A stretch of DNA of 64,000 nt, taken from an uncultured Corynebacterium sp. GTDB lineage: Bacteria; Actinomycetota; Actinomycetes; Mycobacteriales; Mycobacteriaceae. The notes beneath the pieces are model-generated. The model saw only the letters and a list, made by a program, of their open reading frames with translations, made no database searches and was not told where the DNA came from. The stretch lies in assembly GCF_946221935.1 (NCBI RefSeq), contig NZ_CAMIGN010000012.1, positions 1-64,000 of the forward strand, read 5' to 3'. The position numbers and the translations under genes are program-made. Below, in pieces: positions 1 through 10,151 of the stretch. Within the stretch, counting starts at the first letter, position 1, and each line of letters opens with the position of its first letter.

Positions 1-181
1 TGCAAGCTACTCACTCACAGCGCCGTGTCGCGCTGACTCGAATAAATGTACACACCCCCCAACACAAACACAAACAACCAGGTCAAAGCAGGTTTTCAGC
101 GAAACTGTCATCCGCCGCGTGAATGCATATGAAAGGCGGCGGCGTATCTACGGGGTCAGCTTCCACTCCTCGGACTTAACT

Positions 182-1543
182 TTAAGCCTCCGCAGCCAGG
201 CCCAGGTTTTCTTTCACCGACTCGTTGGTCGTATCGAAACGCTGAATACCCCGACTCAGCGCACCAGAAGCAAGGGCTAGCACCAGGACAACCGCAACGG
301 CTATCGCCAGCACAAACTTCAGCACGCTCCCATCGGCTTCGATCACCTCCTGAACGGTGACAATGACTGCAGCCAGCACAGAAGAGACCACCATGATGCT
401 GAGGATGATGACCACGAATTTCAGCCACCCGCTGAACCGGTTACTCACCCAGAAGCTCATGATGCCAACCAGACCGAAAGTCGCCGCCACTGTCACTGCG
501 ACCAGCAGGGTTATCGTCACGCTCTGTGCATCGACTGGCACTTCCAGATCTCCCACGCTCGGAAAAACGGCATGCAGGAGCAGGAACTCCACGATCCCCA
601 ACAGCACTAGCAGCGCAATGCTCGGCAGCCACAGCGCCGCCCGCCCCATTGCTTTCGCAAACCACTGGCGCCGATCACCGGAGAACACCAGCCAGTTCCC
701 CAGGCTCGAGTTAAGAGTTTCACCGGAGTAGAGCGCTAGCACCGTCAGGATCATTGCTGCCGGGTAGAGCCACATCGCGCCACTGGTCGTCACCCCTGTG
801 ACAAACCAGCCAATTATTCCGATGGTCACTGCGACAAGTACAGCAAGGAACGTCCTTGCCATATAGCTGTCAATCCGCCAAGCGGCGAGGTAATCCACCG
901 CCGAGGGGTTGTGGCCCTTCTTTTGTTGTTGACGCCACCTCGTCTCCGCACCCAACAACCCAGCAAAAGAACCGAAGGTACCGCCGGTGGTTTTGCCAGC
1001 GAGTTCGGCTTCTTCCTCTGCCACTGCAGCCTTGTTTTTCTTGGGGGACTTGATGACTTCACTGTTATCTTCCACCCGAGCAACTGCGGCAATAATGCTG
1101 GCCACGTGCACGATCAGAACAGCGGCGAAGACGATCCAGAATGCAGGTACTCGCCAGCTGAATGCTTGGGTCACGAGGTAACACAGCAGCAGCGCTCCAC
1201 ACACCATCGCCGAGGAGATTGGCATAACTATCAGGAAGTTTCGGCGGATATCCGCCACGTTAAAACCCAGAGCACGCAGCGGCGCTTTATCCCACACCAT
1301 TGTAATCGGTTGCAGCCCTAGTGAGAGTGCGAAAAGAAGGTACATTCCCAGCCTGAATCCGTTAATTCCCTCCCCAACCATCACAAAGAAGAGGACAGGA
1401 AGTGTGAACGCGAGGCTCAGGCCAAGGTTCCCGGATTTAGCCAGCAGCTGGCGCCAGGCTAATTTCCAATGCGTTCCCCAGGGCAGTGGCTGGAAAACGT
1501 TCTCCACTTTCGCGGCCGCGACTGTAGACGTTGGGGTTTGCAT
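182..1543 (-). CDS. ABC transporter permease-type membrane protein
   Basis: The 453-residue protein is dominated by hydrophobic helices (roughly residues 35-55, 65-80, 105-155, 225-285, 300-325, 345-440) with a charged loop around 160-205. No clear Pfam signature is recognised by eye. It follows the ATPase gene by 5 bp on the same strand, and a GntR regulator heads the operon, so it is most likely the membrane partner of that ATPase. The substrate is unknown; YtrA-type operons elsewhere respond to cell-wall stress or antimicrobial peptides, but that is only an analogy. The start follows from tight packing behind the ATPase stop. Confidence 0.8.
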   Translation of the reverse strand: MQTPTSTVAAAKVENVFQPLPWGTHWKLAWRQLLAKSGNLGLSLAFTLPVLFFVMVGEGINGFRLGMYLLFALSLGLQPITMVWDKAPLRALGFNVADIRRNFLIVMPISSAMVCGALLLCYLVTQAFSWRVPAFWIVFAAVLIVHVASIIAAVARVEDNSEVIKSPKKNKAAVAEEEAELAGKTTGGTFGSFAGLLGAETRWRQQQKKGHNPSAVDYLAAWRIDSYMARTFLAVLVAVTIGIIGWFVTGVTTSGAMWLYPAAMILTVLALYSGETLNSSLGNWLVFSGDRRQWFAKAMGRAALWLPSIALLVLLGIVEFLLLHAVFPSVGDLEVPVDAQSVTITLLVAVTVAATFGLVGIMSFWVSNRFSGWLKFVVIILSIMVVSSVLAAVIVTVQEVIEADGSVLKFVLAIAVAVVLVLALASGALSRGIQRFDTTNESVKENLGLAAEA

Positions 1544-1548
1544 CGGAA

Positions 1549-2481
1549 TTAAAACTCCCTTCCGGTCAGAGCCAACACTGCCTGCTCCAGGTCCGCGCTG
1601 GCCACGCGCACGCCGCTGCCCTCGATGCGGGCGGCGAGATCCCGCACGCTATTGGCCTCCGCCCCGTGAGTGTCAAGGACTACCCTGCGTAGGCCGGAGG
1701 ACGTGGCGTCACTAAGAACAGAATCAACAACCCCCAGTTCCCCAAGCGTGGCTTCGACGGCCGCGGTGGAACCGGAGAGGATCGCGATGCGCTCCGTAAT
1801 CGAATCGAGGGTGCCAATACCTGTGATTCGACCCTTGTCCAGCAGGACGACAGAATCGAGGATGCGCGCTGCATCGTCGACGTGGTGGGTCGAGAGGATA
1901 AAGGTGCGCGGGTTACGCTCCACATCCTGCAGCAGGTGCTTGTAAAACAGCTCTCGGTTTTGCACGTCGAGGCCCAGATAGGGCTCGTCGAGGAGAGTAA
2001 CGGGGCACTGCGCAGCCAGGCCAATAACGATCGACACCAGGGATTTTTGACCACGCGAAAGGCTGGAAAGAGTCTTGCGCGTATCGACCTCGAAGTCTTC
2101 ACAGAGTTGGTCCGCATAGCGCTGATCCCAGGTCTCCCAGCGCGCAGCGACCACACTGAGTAAGTGCTTGACCTTAATATCAGAAGGCCACGGCACATCG
2201 GGGCCAGAAAGGATCAAGCCGTTCAGCACTTCCGTGTTGTCGTACACTGGCTGGCCACCAACAAGAACCTCGCCCTTAGCGCGCAGCTGTCCGGCAATTG
2301 TGCGCAACAAAGTGGTCTTACCTGCACCGTTGCGGCCGATCAGGCCATAGACGCGGCCACCGGACAGGCGTGCAGTCGCGCCATCAAGGGCGTGAGTGGA
2401 GCCGAGCTTGCGCCTGATGTCACGCAGCTCGATATCGGGAGCGACGCCAGATCTAGCGCCGCGAGGTTGAGCGCCGTTCAT
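1549..2481 (-). CDS. ABC transporter ATP-binding protein
   Basis: This is a typical single nucleotide-binding subunit of 310 residues. Walker A GRNGAGKTT lies at residues 49-57, the signature LSRGQ at 141-145, Walker B VTLLDEP at 161-167, and a switch histidine in STHH near 196. About 90 C-terminal residues beyond the NBD are not assigned. The start overlaps the stop of the GntR gene by 4 bp, so translation is coupled. With the downstream membrane protein it would form an exporter-like ABC complex at the cytoplasmic membrane; the cargo is unknown. Confidence 0.92.
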   Translation of the reverse strand: MNGAQPRGARSGVAPDIELRDIRRKLGSTHALDGATARLSGGRVYGLIGRNGAGKTTLLRTIAGQLRAKGEVLVGGQPVYDNTEVLNGLILSGPDVPWPSDIKVKHLLSVVAARWETWDQRYADQLCEDFEVDTRKTLSSLSRGQKSLVSIVIGLAAQCPVTLLDEPYLGLDVQNRELFYKHLLQDVERNPRTFILSTHHVDDAARILDSVVLLDKGRITGIGTLDSITERIAILSGSTAAVEATLGELGVVDSVLSDATSSGLRRVVLDTHGAEANSVRDLAARIEGSGVRVASADLEQAVLALTGREF

Positions 2482-2852
2482 TCGTACAGTCCTCTACTTT
2501 CTGCGACTTTGTCCATGAGGGTTTTGAGTTGTGTGCGATTCATGCCCAATTTGGCGGCTTCATCCACGAGGGGAACCAGATAGCTGGCTGCGAAGGCCTC
2601 CTTGCGCAAAGCCAGAACTGTCTCGCGAGCGCCGTGTTCCACGAACATGCCGACACCGCGACGCTTAGATAAAACGCCCTGATCGACGAGCAGCGACAAT
2701 CCTTTTCTGGCGGTGGCGGGGTTGATGCTGTGAAACTCTGCGAGTTCGTTTGTCGAGGGGGCGCGTTCACCTTCAGGAAGTGACCCATCCACAATCGCAT
2801 CCGCAATGAGGTCTGCGACCTGCTGGAAAAGCGGTGTTGATGATTCGTCCAC
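2478..2852 (-). CDS. GntR family regulator, YtrA-like
   Basis: This short 124-residue GntR protein has an N-terminal winged helix-turn-helix (about residues 8-75, including PSTNELAEFHSINPATARKG) and only a short C-terminal helical tail. That architecture is typical of the YtrA subfamily, which usually represses its own ABC-transporter operon. It is first in a three-gene operon with the ATPase and membrane protein. A near-perfect inverted repeat lies about 70 bp upstream and is the likely operator. The effector is unknown. Confidence 0.9.
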   Translation of the reverse strand: MDESSTPLFQQVADLIADAIVDGSLPEGERAPSTNELAEFHSINPATARKGLSLLVDQGVLSKRRGVGMFVEHGARETVLALRKEAFAASYLVPLVDEAAKLGMNRTQLKTLMDKVAESRGLYE

Positions 2853-2922
2853 GGGGCACCTTCTTCGATGAGCGTCTAAACAAGTCCCCAGCTTTCATTC
2901 AGAGATAACACCTTTGGTTAGC

Positions 2923-2948
2923 TGGTTGGTTACTTGTGTAACTAACCA
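2923..2948. promoter_or_regulatory. Inverted-repeat operator of the GntR/ABC operon
   Basis: The left arm TGGTTGGTTAC (2923-2933) and right arm GTAACTAACCA (2938-2948) are inverted copies with one mismatch in 11, separated by TTGT. The site sits between the divergent GntR operon (start 2852) and the NYN gene (start 3019). Size and position fit a YtrA-type GntR dimer; binding is inferred. Confidence 0.7.
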
Positions 2949-3018
2949 TACAACAGAGTTTTCAGGCATGCTAGAGGGAAAGAACAAACTACTAACGAAA
3001 CGAAAAGAGCAATGAACA

Positions 3019-4377
3019 ATGTTGGAAAGAACACAGGTCTATGTTGACACGTCTTACCTGCTTGCGAGCTTTTATAACTCCTGGGACACAGGCGCCCGCG
3101 CCCAGTTAGAAATCGACCTTCCGGAGGTCGTCTCCGTACTTGGACAGATGATCCAAGACCAACTGAAACAGCCCATTCACCGGCAGTTTTGGTACGATGG
3201 CATCCCCGACTCCGGACCACACCGCTACCAACGTTCCCTCCGCAGCGAACCGGGCGTGCAACTACGCGCTGGCCAGCTGATTGAATGGGGCGACCGCCGC
3301 ACACAAAAAGCGGTCGACACGCGGCTTGTGGCGGATCTCGTTATCGCTGCAATGAAGCGTCAGGTATCGGATATCGTGCTTGTCTCTGGCGACGCCGACA
3401 TGCTGCCCGGCGTCGAAGAGGCAGTCGCCGCGGGCATCCGTGTGCACCTCTATGGCTTCGGCTGGGATTCCATGTCCTCCGCACTGCGATTCGCCTGCGA
3501 TACTACGACGATCTTGGATCCCCGCGAGGACTTCCGGGACACGATGCGCCTGCAAATCTTGGAAGGCCCACTGCCCGCCGGCGAGCAGCCAGAGCAGCCC
3601 GAAGAAAAGCCATTGGGCGATGCAGAAGCACCAGCGGACTCCAGCCCCTGCGTGCTTACCTCCGCAGACGTTCCCGGCGACAGCGCCAGCACAGGCGACG
3701 GTACTAACGCAAAGGACGACACACGCGATAACGAAGAGGAAGGTGCCAGCGACACCCCCAGCGCGGAAAACCCCACTGAGGAGACCGGGAACAAACCTGG
3801 AGAGGAAGGCACAGACCAACCTCCCGCACAACAGATTCCGGCGCCCGTGCGCAGTGGCCCCGCCGCCACTTCGCGTGGCGCCGCCACCCACTCAACGTCT
3901 GCTCCTTCACCGACTCCTACTCCGAACTCCATGCCGGAGCGAACCCCAGAGCCAGAACCGGAGCGGGACAGTTCAGCTGATAAGGCGGAGAAGCCGGAGG
4001 CGGTGGCGTCACCAGAAAAGACAGCGGACGAAGCACCGAAGCCAAAGCCGCGCCCGAACCCCGGCATGATGGCGCGACACCGCAAACTGCGTAGCCGCTA
4101 CGTTCCCCTACCGAATGAGGTGTGGGCAACGGCGGGCGAACAAAGCCCCTCGGATATCGGCCAGCAGTACGCCGTGTGGTGGTTTGACAACGTGGCCAAC
4201 GAGGAGCAGCGCGACAATGCCCACCTGCTCTCTGGCGGTGGCTTGCCCCCGGAAATCGATCGGCCGCTATTGCAATTCGCCTGCGAGACGCTCCACGAAT
4301 ACACGCTTTCCGAAGCTCAGCGCGTAGGCCTGCGCGACGGATTCCACTCCGGCATTAGGGCAATCATGCTGCGCTAA
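3019..4377 (+). CDS. NYN-domain protein (PIN-like RNase fold)
   Basis: Residues 1 to about 175 form a NYN/LabA-type domain with the acidic positions expected for metal binding: YVDTS near residue 10, DTRLVADL near 101, and VSGDADM near 123. A disordered linker rich in Pro, Glu, Ser and Thr follows (about 185-350), then a conserved-looking C-terminal domain of about 100 residues that may bind nucleic acid or a partner. NYN domains are PIN-like nucleases acting on RNA; the target here is unknown. The gene reads divergently from the GntR operon with a weak AAAAGAG ribosome site before ATG. Confidence 0.82.
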   Translation: MLERTQVYVDTSYLLASFYNSWDTGARAQLEIDLPEVVSVLGQMIQDQLKQPIHRQFWYDGIPDSGPHRYQRSLRSEPGVQLRAGQLIEWGDRRTQKAVDTRLVADLVIAAMKRQVSDIVLVSGDADMLPGVEEAVAAGIRVHLYGFGWDSMSSALRFACDTTTILDPREDFRDTMRLQILEGPLPAGEQPEQPEEKPLGDAEAPADSSPCVLTSADVPGDSASTGDGTNAKDDTRDNEEEGASDTPSAENPTEETGNKPGEEGTDQPPAQQIPAPVRSGPAATSRGAATHSTSAPSPTPTPNSMPERTPEPEPERDSSADKAEKPEAVASPEKTADEAPKPKPRPNPGMMARHRKLRSRYVPLPNEVWATAGEQSPSDIGQQYAVWWFDNVANEEQRDNAHLLSGGGLPPEIDRPLLQFACETLHEYTLSEAQRVGLRDGFHSGIRAIMLR

Positions 4378-4425
4378 AACGGTGGGGCAACAGGGATTGT
4401 CCGGGGTGTGTGTAAAAATGAAACA

Positions 4426-6525
4426 ATGAGCTCAAGTTCTGTTCCGCGGGCCGACCGGACAGTACCGTTTACCAAGGACGCACTGTCGGCGCGCCAAACT
4501 CTCTTACGCTTGGCCATCACCGGCATGCTTGCTTTCGCTGGAGCCACCGTGGGGTGGTTTCTCATGGCGAAGACGAACTTCCCTGCGTTTACAAGTAGTT
4601 TTGTACTGCGGGGCCTAACGACGGCCGCAATTGTCATCGTGGTCGTGCTAACCGGCCTGGCCTGCTATTGGTGGACTTATCCAACAAAGTGGATGGTCGG
4701 CAAGCGTGCCAATAAGGAGGCATCTCGCGGCACGGATCGTCCTGAGCTACGCCCCTGGGCCTCTATAGTGTTGCAGCTGGTGATGTACCTCGCCCCTGCT
4801 GTTCTTGTACTGGCAGCTTTGGGAATCCCGCTAGCAGCAACGCAGCTTTATCTCGGTGGCATCAGCGTGGACCAAGCGTTTCGTACGCAGTTCCTTACAC
4901 GCATGACGGACCACCTGGGCTGGGAGGACATGGCATACCTGGATCAGCCCTCGTTCTATCCGGGACTGTGGTTCTTTAGCGGCGGACTTTTCGCCCGCAC
5001 GTTCGGCCTCGCCGGCTGGGTCGCAATGCAGCCCTGGGCACTGATCACTATGGCCATGTCGGCCAGTATGTTGGTGCCAGTGTGGCAGCGCATCTGTGGG
5101 TCCTTGCCGATCGCTGCCGCATTGGCACTGGTCACTGTCACGGTGACGCTAACCGTGGGTGGCGATGAACCCTACGCCGCGATCGTGGCAATGGGCATGG
5201 CACCGGCGTTTATTATCGCCCGGCGCGCACTACACGGCGGTCGCTTCGCATTGGTTGGATCCATCCTGTACCTCGGGCTATCGGCCAACCTCTACACGCT
5301 GTACACCGCCATTTCCGCATTGACGGTAATAGTGCTGGCCGTGGCCGGTGCCGTCACCGCTCGCGCACTAAAGCCACTTATCAGACTGGTGATGATCGGT
5401 ATGGGTTCCATGGCTATTGCGCTATTGGGATGGGCGCCATACCTTTGGGCACTTCTTACCCAACCCCATGGGCCTACGGGCACCGCACAGCACTACCTGC
5501 CGGAAGTCGCTACACAGGTGCCGACTCCCTTCTTCGAATCCGTCGCCATCGGCATTCTTTCGCTTATCGCGCTGATGTGGTTCGTACTCCGCCGTAAAGA
5601 CGGTGATGTTCGCGCCCTGACTTACGGGCTCATCGTGTGCTACGCATGGGTTGTGTTGTCACTGCTTGTGACGGTATTCGGCACCACGCTTCTGGGATTC
5701 CGCGTGGCAGTCCCCATCAGCATCATCCTTGCTGTGGCCGGCGTGCTTGCCATCGCGGATATGCGACTGGTGTACATGCCGCAGATGCTGTCACCAGAGT
5801 TCCGGAAGGCCGGGGGCACAGTTTCGATAAGCCGCGTGTTGGTCATCGTGATGGCCATCTGTGGCATTCACTACGCCACGCAGATTCCTACCGCCCACGA
5901 AAGCTATATCGACACGGCCTATACAGATACCGACGGGGACGGAAAGCGCGGCGACAAGCTCCCAGGCGACTCCGCCGTGTACTACCAAAAGGTGGATCAA
6001 GTTCTTTCCGAAGAGCTCGGTGGCCGGGCGGATAAGGTGCTACTCACAGACGAGAAGAGCTTCATGGCCTACTACCCCTACCACGGTTACCAGGCCTTTA
6101 CCGCGCACTACGCCAACCCAATGGGAGAATTCGCCCGCCGTAACGAGGAGATCGAACGCTGGGCGAAAATCACCAAACCCAAGGACTTGCTGGCAGCTAT
6201 GGACGAGGCAGAAAAGGCTCATGGCTGGAAGGCGCCAGATGCACTATTGGTACGGGGACAGCTGGACCTTGCTGACAACAAGGAAAAGGAGACTAACAAG
6301 GCGGAGGCTAAGAACGAGGCAATTGATGCCGATCGGGTCAACCGTCCGCTTCCAAAGGTGAAGGGGGCCGGAAATGGCACATTCACCTATTTGGTAGCGG
6401 ATGACCTTTATCCCAACCAGCCGAATGTACGTTTCCGCCCCATCGAATTCGAAGCAAGTGCGTTTGCTCGGGGCTGGAATCTGCACCAGGTGGGGCCGTT
6501 CGTCATCGCCGTACGCCAGCGTTAA
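4426..6525 (+). CDS. aftA: Galactan 5-O-arabinofuranosyltransferase AftA
   Basis: The 699-residue membrane GT-C enzyme is predicted to transfer the first arabinofuranose residues from decaprenyl-phospho-arabinose to the galactan of arabinogalactan. About a dozen membrane helices fill residues 30-470, with an acidic stretch WEDMAYLDQPSFYP (about 166-179) in the first long extracytoplasmic loop, the usual GT-C active-site location. A soluble C-terminal domain follows (about 480-699). The assignment rests on this architecture and on the downstream emb gene, as in C. glutamicum. ATG at 4426 is preferred over in-frame GTG at 4408; neither has a clear Shine-Dalgarno, and TAAAAAT about 7 nt upstream suggests a leaderless start. 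Confidence 0.87.
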   Translation: MSSSSVPRADRTVPFTKDALSARQTLLRLAITGMLAFAGATVGWFLMAKTNFPAFTSSFVLRGLTTAAIVIVVVLTGLACYWWTYPTKWMVGKRANKEASRGTDRPELRPWASIVLQLVMYLAPAVLVLAALGIPLAATQLYLGGISVDQAFRTQFLTRMTDHLGWEDMAYLDQPSFYPGLWFFSGGLFARTFGLAGWVAMQPWALITMAMSASMLVPVWQRICGSLPIAAALALVTVTVTLTVGGDEPYAAIVAMGMAPAFIIARRALHGGRFALVGSILYLGLSANLYTLYTAISALTVIVLAVAGAVTARALKPLIRLVMIGMGSMAIALLGWAPYLWALLTQPHGPTGTAQHYLPEVATQVPTPFFESVAIGILSLIALMWFVLRRKDGDVRALTYGLIVCYAWVVLSLLVTVFGTTLLGFRVAVPISIILAVAGVLAIADMRLVYMPQMLSPEFRKAGGTVSISRVLVIVMAICGIHYATQIPTAHESYIDTAYTDTDGDGKRGDKLPGDSAVYYQKVDQVLSEELGGRADKVLLTDEKSFMAYYPYHGYQAFTAHYANPMGEFARRNEEIERWAKITKPKDLLAAMDEAEKAHGWKAPDALLVRGQLDLADNKEKETNKAEAKNEAIDADRVNRPLPKVKGAGNGTFTYLVADDLYPNQPNVRFRPIEFEASAFARGWNLHQVGPFVIAVRQR

Positions 6526-6683
6526 ACGCCTCGCTCAGACACTGAGATGTGGGCGTCGAACCGCAGACCACTTCCTGAGGGGCGCCACAGAACATCATTT
6601 TCGTAACATTAATTGACTGAAGTCCCAGAAATCAGGCCGTTTGAGTTCTACGTTCGCTCCTTTGTGTCCTACAATTACCTGTT

Positions 6684-9600
6684 GTGTCTAAAGTTCAGCA
6701 GCCAACAGGGAAACTAAAGTTAGCGTCCATCGTCTCGGGCCTCATCGGCTTATTGATGTTCCTTTCTTTGCCTTTCCTGCCTGTAAACCAGGTGCAGTCC
6801 TCTTTTAACTGGCCTCAGGACGAAGAACTCACATCTGTCCAGGCGCCACTGATCTCCTATGTCCCCCAAGACGTAGACATCACGGTGCCCATCAAGCAGA
6901 TCCGAGATCTGGACAATGGAGCGACAAACATCCTGTCGACCCTGCCACCAGAGTCCACGGAAGCTACACTGCGTGGCCTTTTCGTTCGCTCCACAGACGA
7001 CAGCCTTGACGTCGTCGTGCGAAACATCGTGCCACTAACCATCAATAAGGATGCCCTGAAGCAGCTGCCGGATGACGCCAAGCTGCACATCACCTCGGAC
7101 TACGAGACCACCCACGCCTGGGTTCCCGACGCGGAAAAATCCCTGGACTACCCGCTCGATTCCACCATCAATGACGATGTCCGCCCGGCTTTGACTGGTA
7201 TCTACACGGACATCAAGAACACCGAGAAGAACTCGCAGGACACAATCGGCGCTGATTTCCAGGCACGCGTCACCGTCGATTCGCGCTTTACGTCCTCCCC
7301 CTCGGTCATCAAATATCTGGCCATCTTCGTAGGCATCGTCGCCACCGCGATTTCGCTGTACTGCCTATACCGCATCGACATCCTAGATAAGCGCACTACC
7401 TCCCGCCGCTTGTTCCACCGCAACTGGTGGAAGCCTCGCCCGCTGGACGGCGTAGTGGGGTTCATCCTGCTGGCCTGGTACTTTGTTGGCGCCAATACCT
7501 CGGACGACGGCTACCTGCTGACTATGGCCAAGGTATCCGGCGAATCCGGCTACATGGCCAACTACTACCGCTGGTTCGGCGTGCCGGAATCTCCTTTCGG
7601 CTCCCCGTTCTATGACCTACTTGCACTGATGACGCACGTCAGCAGCGCCTCCATTTGGATGCGCCTGCCTTCGCTTATCGCAGGAATCGTCACGTGGCTC
7701 ATACTTTCCCGCGAGGTCATGCCGCGCCTTGGCACCAAAATCAACCAGCGCAAGGTCGCCCATTGGACCATGGCCGCCACTTTCCTGCTGTTCTGGATGA
7801 CGTTCAACAACGGCACGCGACCCGAGCCAATCATCGCCGTACTGTCCTTGCTGGCCTGGGTCTCCTTTGAGCGCGCCATTGCCACACACCGCCTGCTGCC
7901 CGCCGCAGTCGGCACGATCATTGCCACTCTGGCTCTGGGCGCCGGCCCGACAGGCCTTATGGCTGTATCGGCGCTGCTGGCTTCCCTGGGTGCCTTGATC
8001 CGCATCCTCACTCGCCGCCTTCCGCTGCTGGGCGCTGAAAAGGGCGCCCCCAAGAAGACGGTTTTCGTGGCCATTCTGGCGCAGGTCGCACCCTTCTTGG
8101 CCGCGGGCACTGCCATCCTCACAGCCGTTTTCGCTGACCAGACTCTTCGCACTGTCACCGAAGCCATCAAGCTTCGCGGCGAAATCGGTCCATCTATGCA
8201 CTGGTACGACGAGTTCCGTCGCTACGAGGCGCTCATGGAACAGACCGTCGACGGCAGCTTCCCGCGTCGCTTCACCATGGTCATGCTGTTCTTCTGCATC
8301 GGTATTGTCGTGGCTGCCATGCTGCGCAACGGACGCATCGCCGGCGCGGCGAAAAGCCCGTCCACTCGTCTACTGCTGGTCACCCTGGGCACCCTGTTCT
8401 TTATGACGTTCACGCCTACCAAGTGGACCCACCACTTCGGCGTGTTCGCCGGTATCGGCGCAGCGCTCACCGCATTGGCCGCGGTGGCCGCATCGCGCTT
8501 CGCCCTAGAAACGAGGCGCAACCAGATCCTGTTCTTGGGTTCTACCCTGATGCTGTTCGCCTTCACGCTCGCCGGCCCCAACGGCTGGTGGTACCTGTCC
8601 TCCTACGGCGTACCGTGGTGGGACAAGCCCGTACAGATCGCCGGAATCACCATCAGCAGCATGGTGCTCGCTATTTCCGTGGTCGTCCTCATCTGGGGTG
8701 CCGTCGTAGGCTTTCTTGTCGACGCCAAGCAGGCGCGCGCTACCAATGCATCCGAAGTCGCGAACATCGAACGAGCTGAGATTAAAAAGGTCAACCGCTT
8801 CCGCGGCCTCACGGCCGCTCCGATCGCCGTTCTAACGACCATCACTGTGTTGTTTACTCTGGCCTCCTTGGCAAAGGGAATGGTCAGCCAATGGCCCGCC
8901 TATTCCGTTGGCAAGGGCAACGTGATGGCCCTCGCAGGCAAGAGCTGTAATCAGGCCGCCGATGTTCTGGTGGAGACCAACACCAATGAGTCTTTCCTGG
9001 AACCCGCTGACGGCACGTCGCTGAAGGACTCCCTATCCAGCGGTGGTGGGCACGGTTTCAAGCCGAACAACATCCCCGCGAAGATTGACTCCAAGTCCAG
9101 CGGGGACTCCCAGTCGACCGTTGGTTCGGCCGACCAGTTCAAGAAGGAGAGCTCGGACTCTGCGGATTCCAACACGTCCTCTGATAGCGACGACTCGCAG
9201 GCTTCGGCGTCCCAAGATAAGGCAACTAAGAAGTCCAAGGACGAAGAGAGCAGCAGCAACAACAGCAACGATGCCTCCGGCACCACCGGTGGCCTGCACG
9301 CCGACAAGGGCGTGAACGGCTCGTATGCTGTACTGCCGTTCGGAATCGACCCGAACAAGGTGCCGGTTGTGGGCTCGTACACCGAGGGTCTGCAGGTCCC
9401 AGCGAACACCACAACCAGCTGGTACAGCCTGCCGAAGGATCGCGATGGCAAGCCTCTGCTGGTGTTCAGCGTGGCCGGTCAGGTCGGACACTTCGACATG
9501 GATGGCATCTATAAGTACGGCCAGGAGATCAAGGTCGAGTTTGGTAAGTCCGGCGGATCCAAGAATGCCGATGACTTCGAGAAGGTCGGCGAGTACATTC

Positions 9601-10151
9601 CGCTGGATCCCGGCTACGCACCGGAGTGGCGCAACCTGCGCATCCCGATGGATCAGGTGCCGCAGGATGCGGATTCTGTGCGGATCGTCGCCAATGATCC
9701 GAACTTGACGCCCGCACAGTGGATCGCCATCACGCCGCCACGAGTGCCGGAGATGGAGTCTCTGAACGACTATGTCGGATCGGAGGCGCCGACACTGCTG
9801 GACTGGACCATTGCGTTCCAATTCCCCTGCCAGAAGCCATACGATCACTGGGCGGGCGTGGCAGAGCCAGCCAAGTTCCGTATTTCCCCTGACCACGACG
9901 TGCGCAGCAATCACACGCCAGTGATGGACTACGCCGGTGGTGGATCCTACGGTCTGGTGCAGATGACCTCGCAGGCCGAGGAAGTGCCGACCTACTTGCA
10001 GGACGATTGGCAGCGCGACTGGGGCGTGCTGGATAAGCTGACGGCGTTCCCGAACGCGAACGGTGACGCACCGAAGCCCGTAAAGCTCGATACCCAGACG
10101 GAAAAGCGCTCCGGGCTCTGGTACAACGGCCCGATGAAGTTCTCGGACTAG
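6684..10151 (+). CDS. emb: Arabinosyltransferase Emb (EmbC-like)
   Basis: The 1155-residue protein has the Emb layout: N-terminal helix, extracytoplasmic N domain (about 40-205), multispanning GT-C core (about 210-740) and a large C-terminal carbohydrate-binding domain (about 860-1155). The catalytic motif NTSDDGYL is near residues 271-278. It extends the arabinan of arabinogalactan from decaprenyl-phospho-arabinose and is the ethambutol target in relatives. The start is GTG. An unusual Ser/Asp/Lys-rich low-complexity insertion occupies about residues 785-870, just after the last helix. Mycolate corynebacteria carry one emb copy, consistent with this arrangement beside aftA. Confidence 0.95.
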   Translation: MSKVQQPTGKLKLASIVSGLIGLLMFLSLPFLPVNQVQSSFNWPQDEELTSVQAPLISYVPQDVDITVPIKQIRDLDNGATNILSTLPPESTEATLRGLFVRSTDDSLDVVVRNIVPLTINKDALKQLPDDAKLHITSDYETTHAWVPDAEKSLDYPLDSTINDDVRPALTGIYTDIKNTEKNSQDTIGADFQARVTVDSRFTSSPSVIKYLAIFVGIVATAISLYCLYRIDILDKRTTSRRLFHRNWWKPRPLDGVVGFILLAWYFVGANTSDDGYLLTMAKVSGESGYMANYYRWFGVPESPFGSPFYDLLALMTHVSSASIWMRLPSLIAGIVTWLILSREVMPRLGTKINQRKVAHWTMAATFLLFWMTFNNGTRPEPIIAVLSLLAWVSFERAIATHRLLPAAVGTIIATLALGAGPTGLMAVSALLASLGALIRILTRRLPLLGAEKGAPKKTVFVAILAQVAPFLAAGTAILTAVFADQTLRTVTEAIKLRGEIGPSMHWYDEFRRYEALMEQTVDGSFPRRFTMVMLFFCIGIVVAAMLRNGRIAGAAKSPSTRLLLVTLGTLFFMTFTPTKWTHHFGVFAGIGAALTALAAVAASRFALETRRNQILFLGSTLMLFAFTLAGPNGWWYLSSYGVPWWDKPVQIAGITISSMVLAISVVVLIWGAVVGFLVDAKQARATNASEVANIERAEIKKVNRFRGLTAAPIAVLTTITVLFTLASLAKGMVSQWPAYSVGKGNVMALAGKSCNQAADVLVETNTNESFLEPADGTSLKDSLSSGGGHGFKPNNIPAKIDSKSSGDSQSTVGSADQFKKESSDSADSNTSSDSDDSQASASQDKATKKSKDEESSSNNSNDASGTTGGLHADKGVNGSYAVLPFGIDPNKVPVVGSYTEGLQVPANTTTSWYSLPKDRDGKPLLVFSVAGQVGHFDMDGIYKYGQEIKVEFGKSGGSKNADDFEKVGEYIPLDPGYAPEWRNLRIPMDQVPQDADSVRIVANDPNLTPAQWIAITPPRVPEMESLNDYVGSEAPTLLDWTIAFQFPCQKPYDHWAGVAEPAKFRISPDHDVRSNHTPVMDYAGGGSYGLVQMTSQAEEVPTYLQDDWQRDWGVLDKLTAFPNANGDAPKPVKLDTQTEKRSGLWYNGPMKFSD

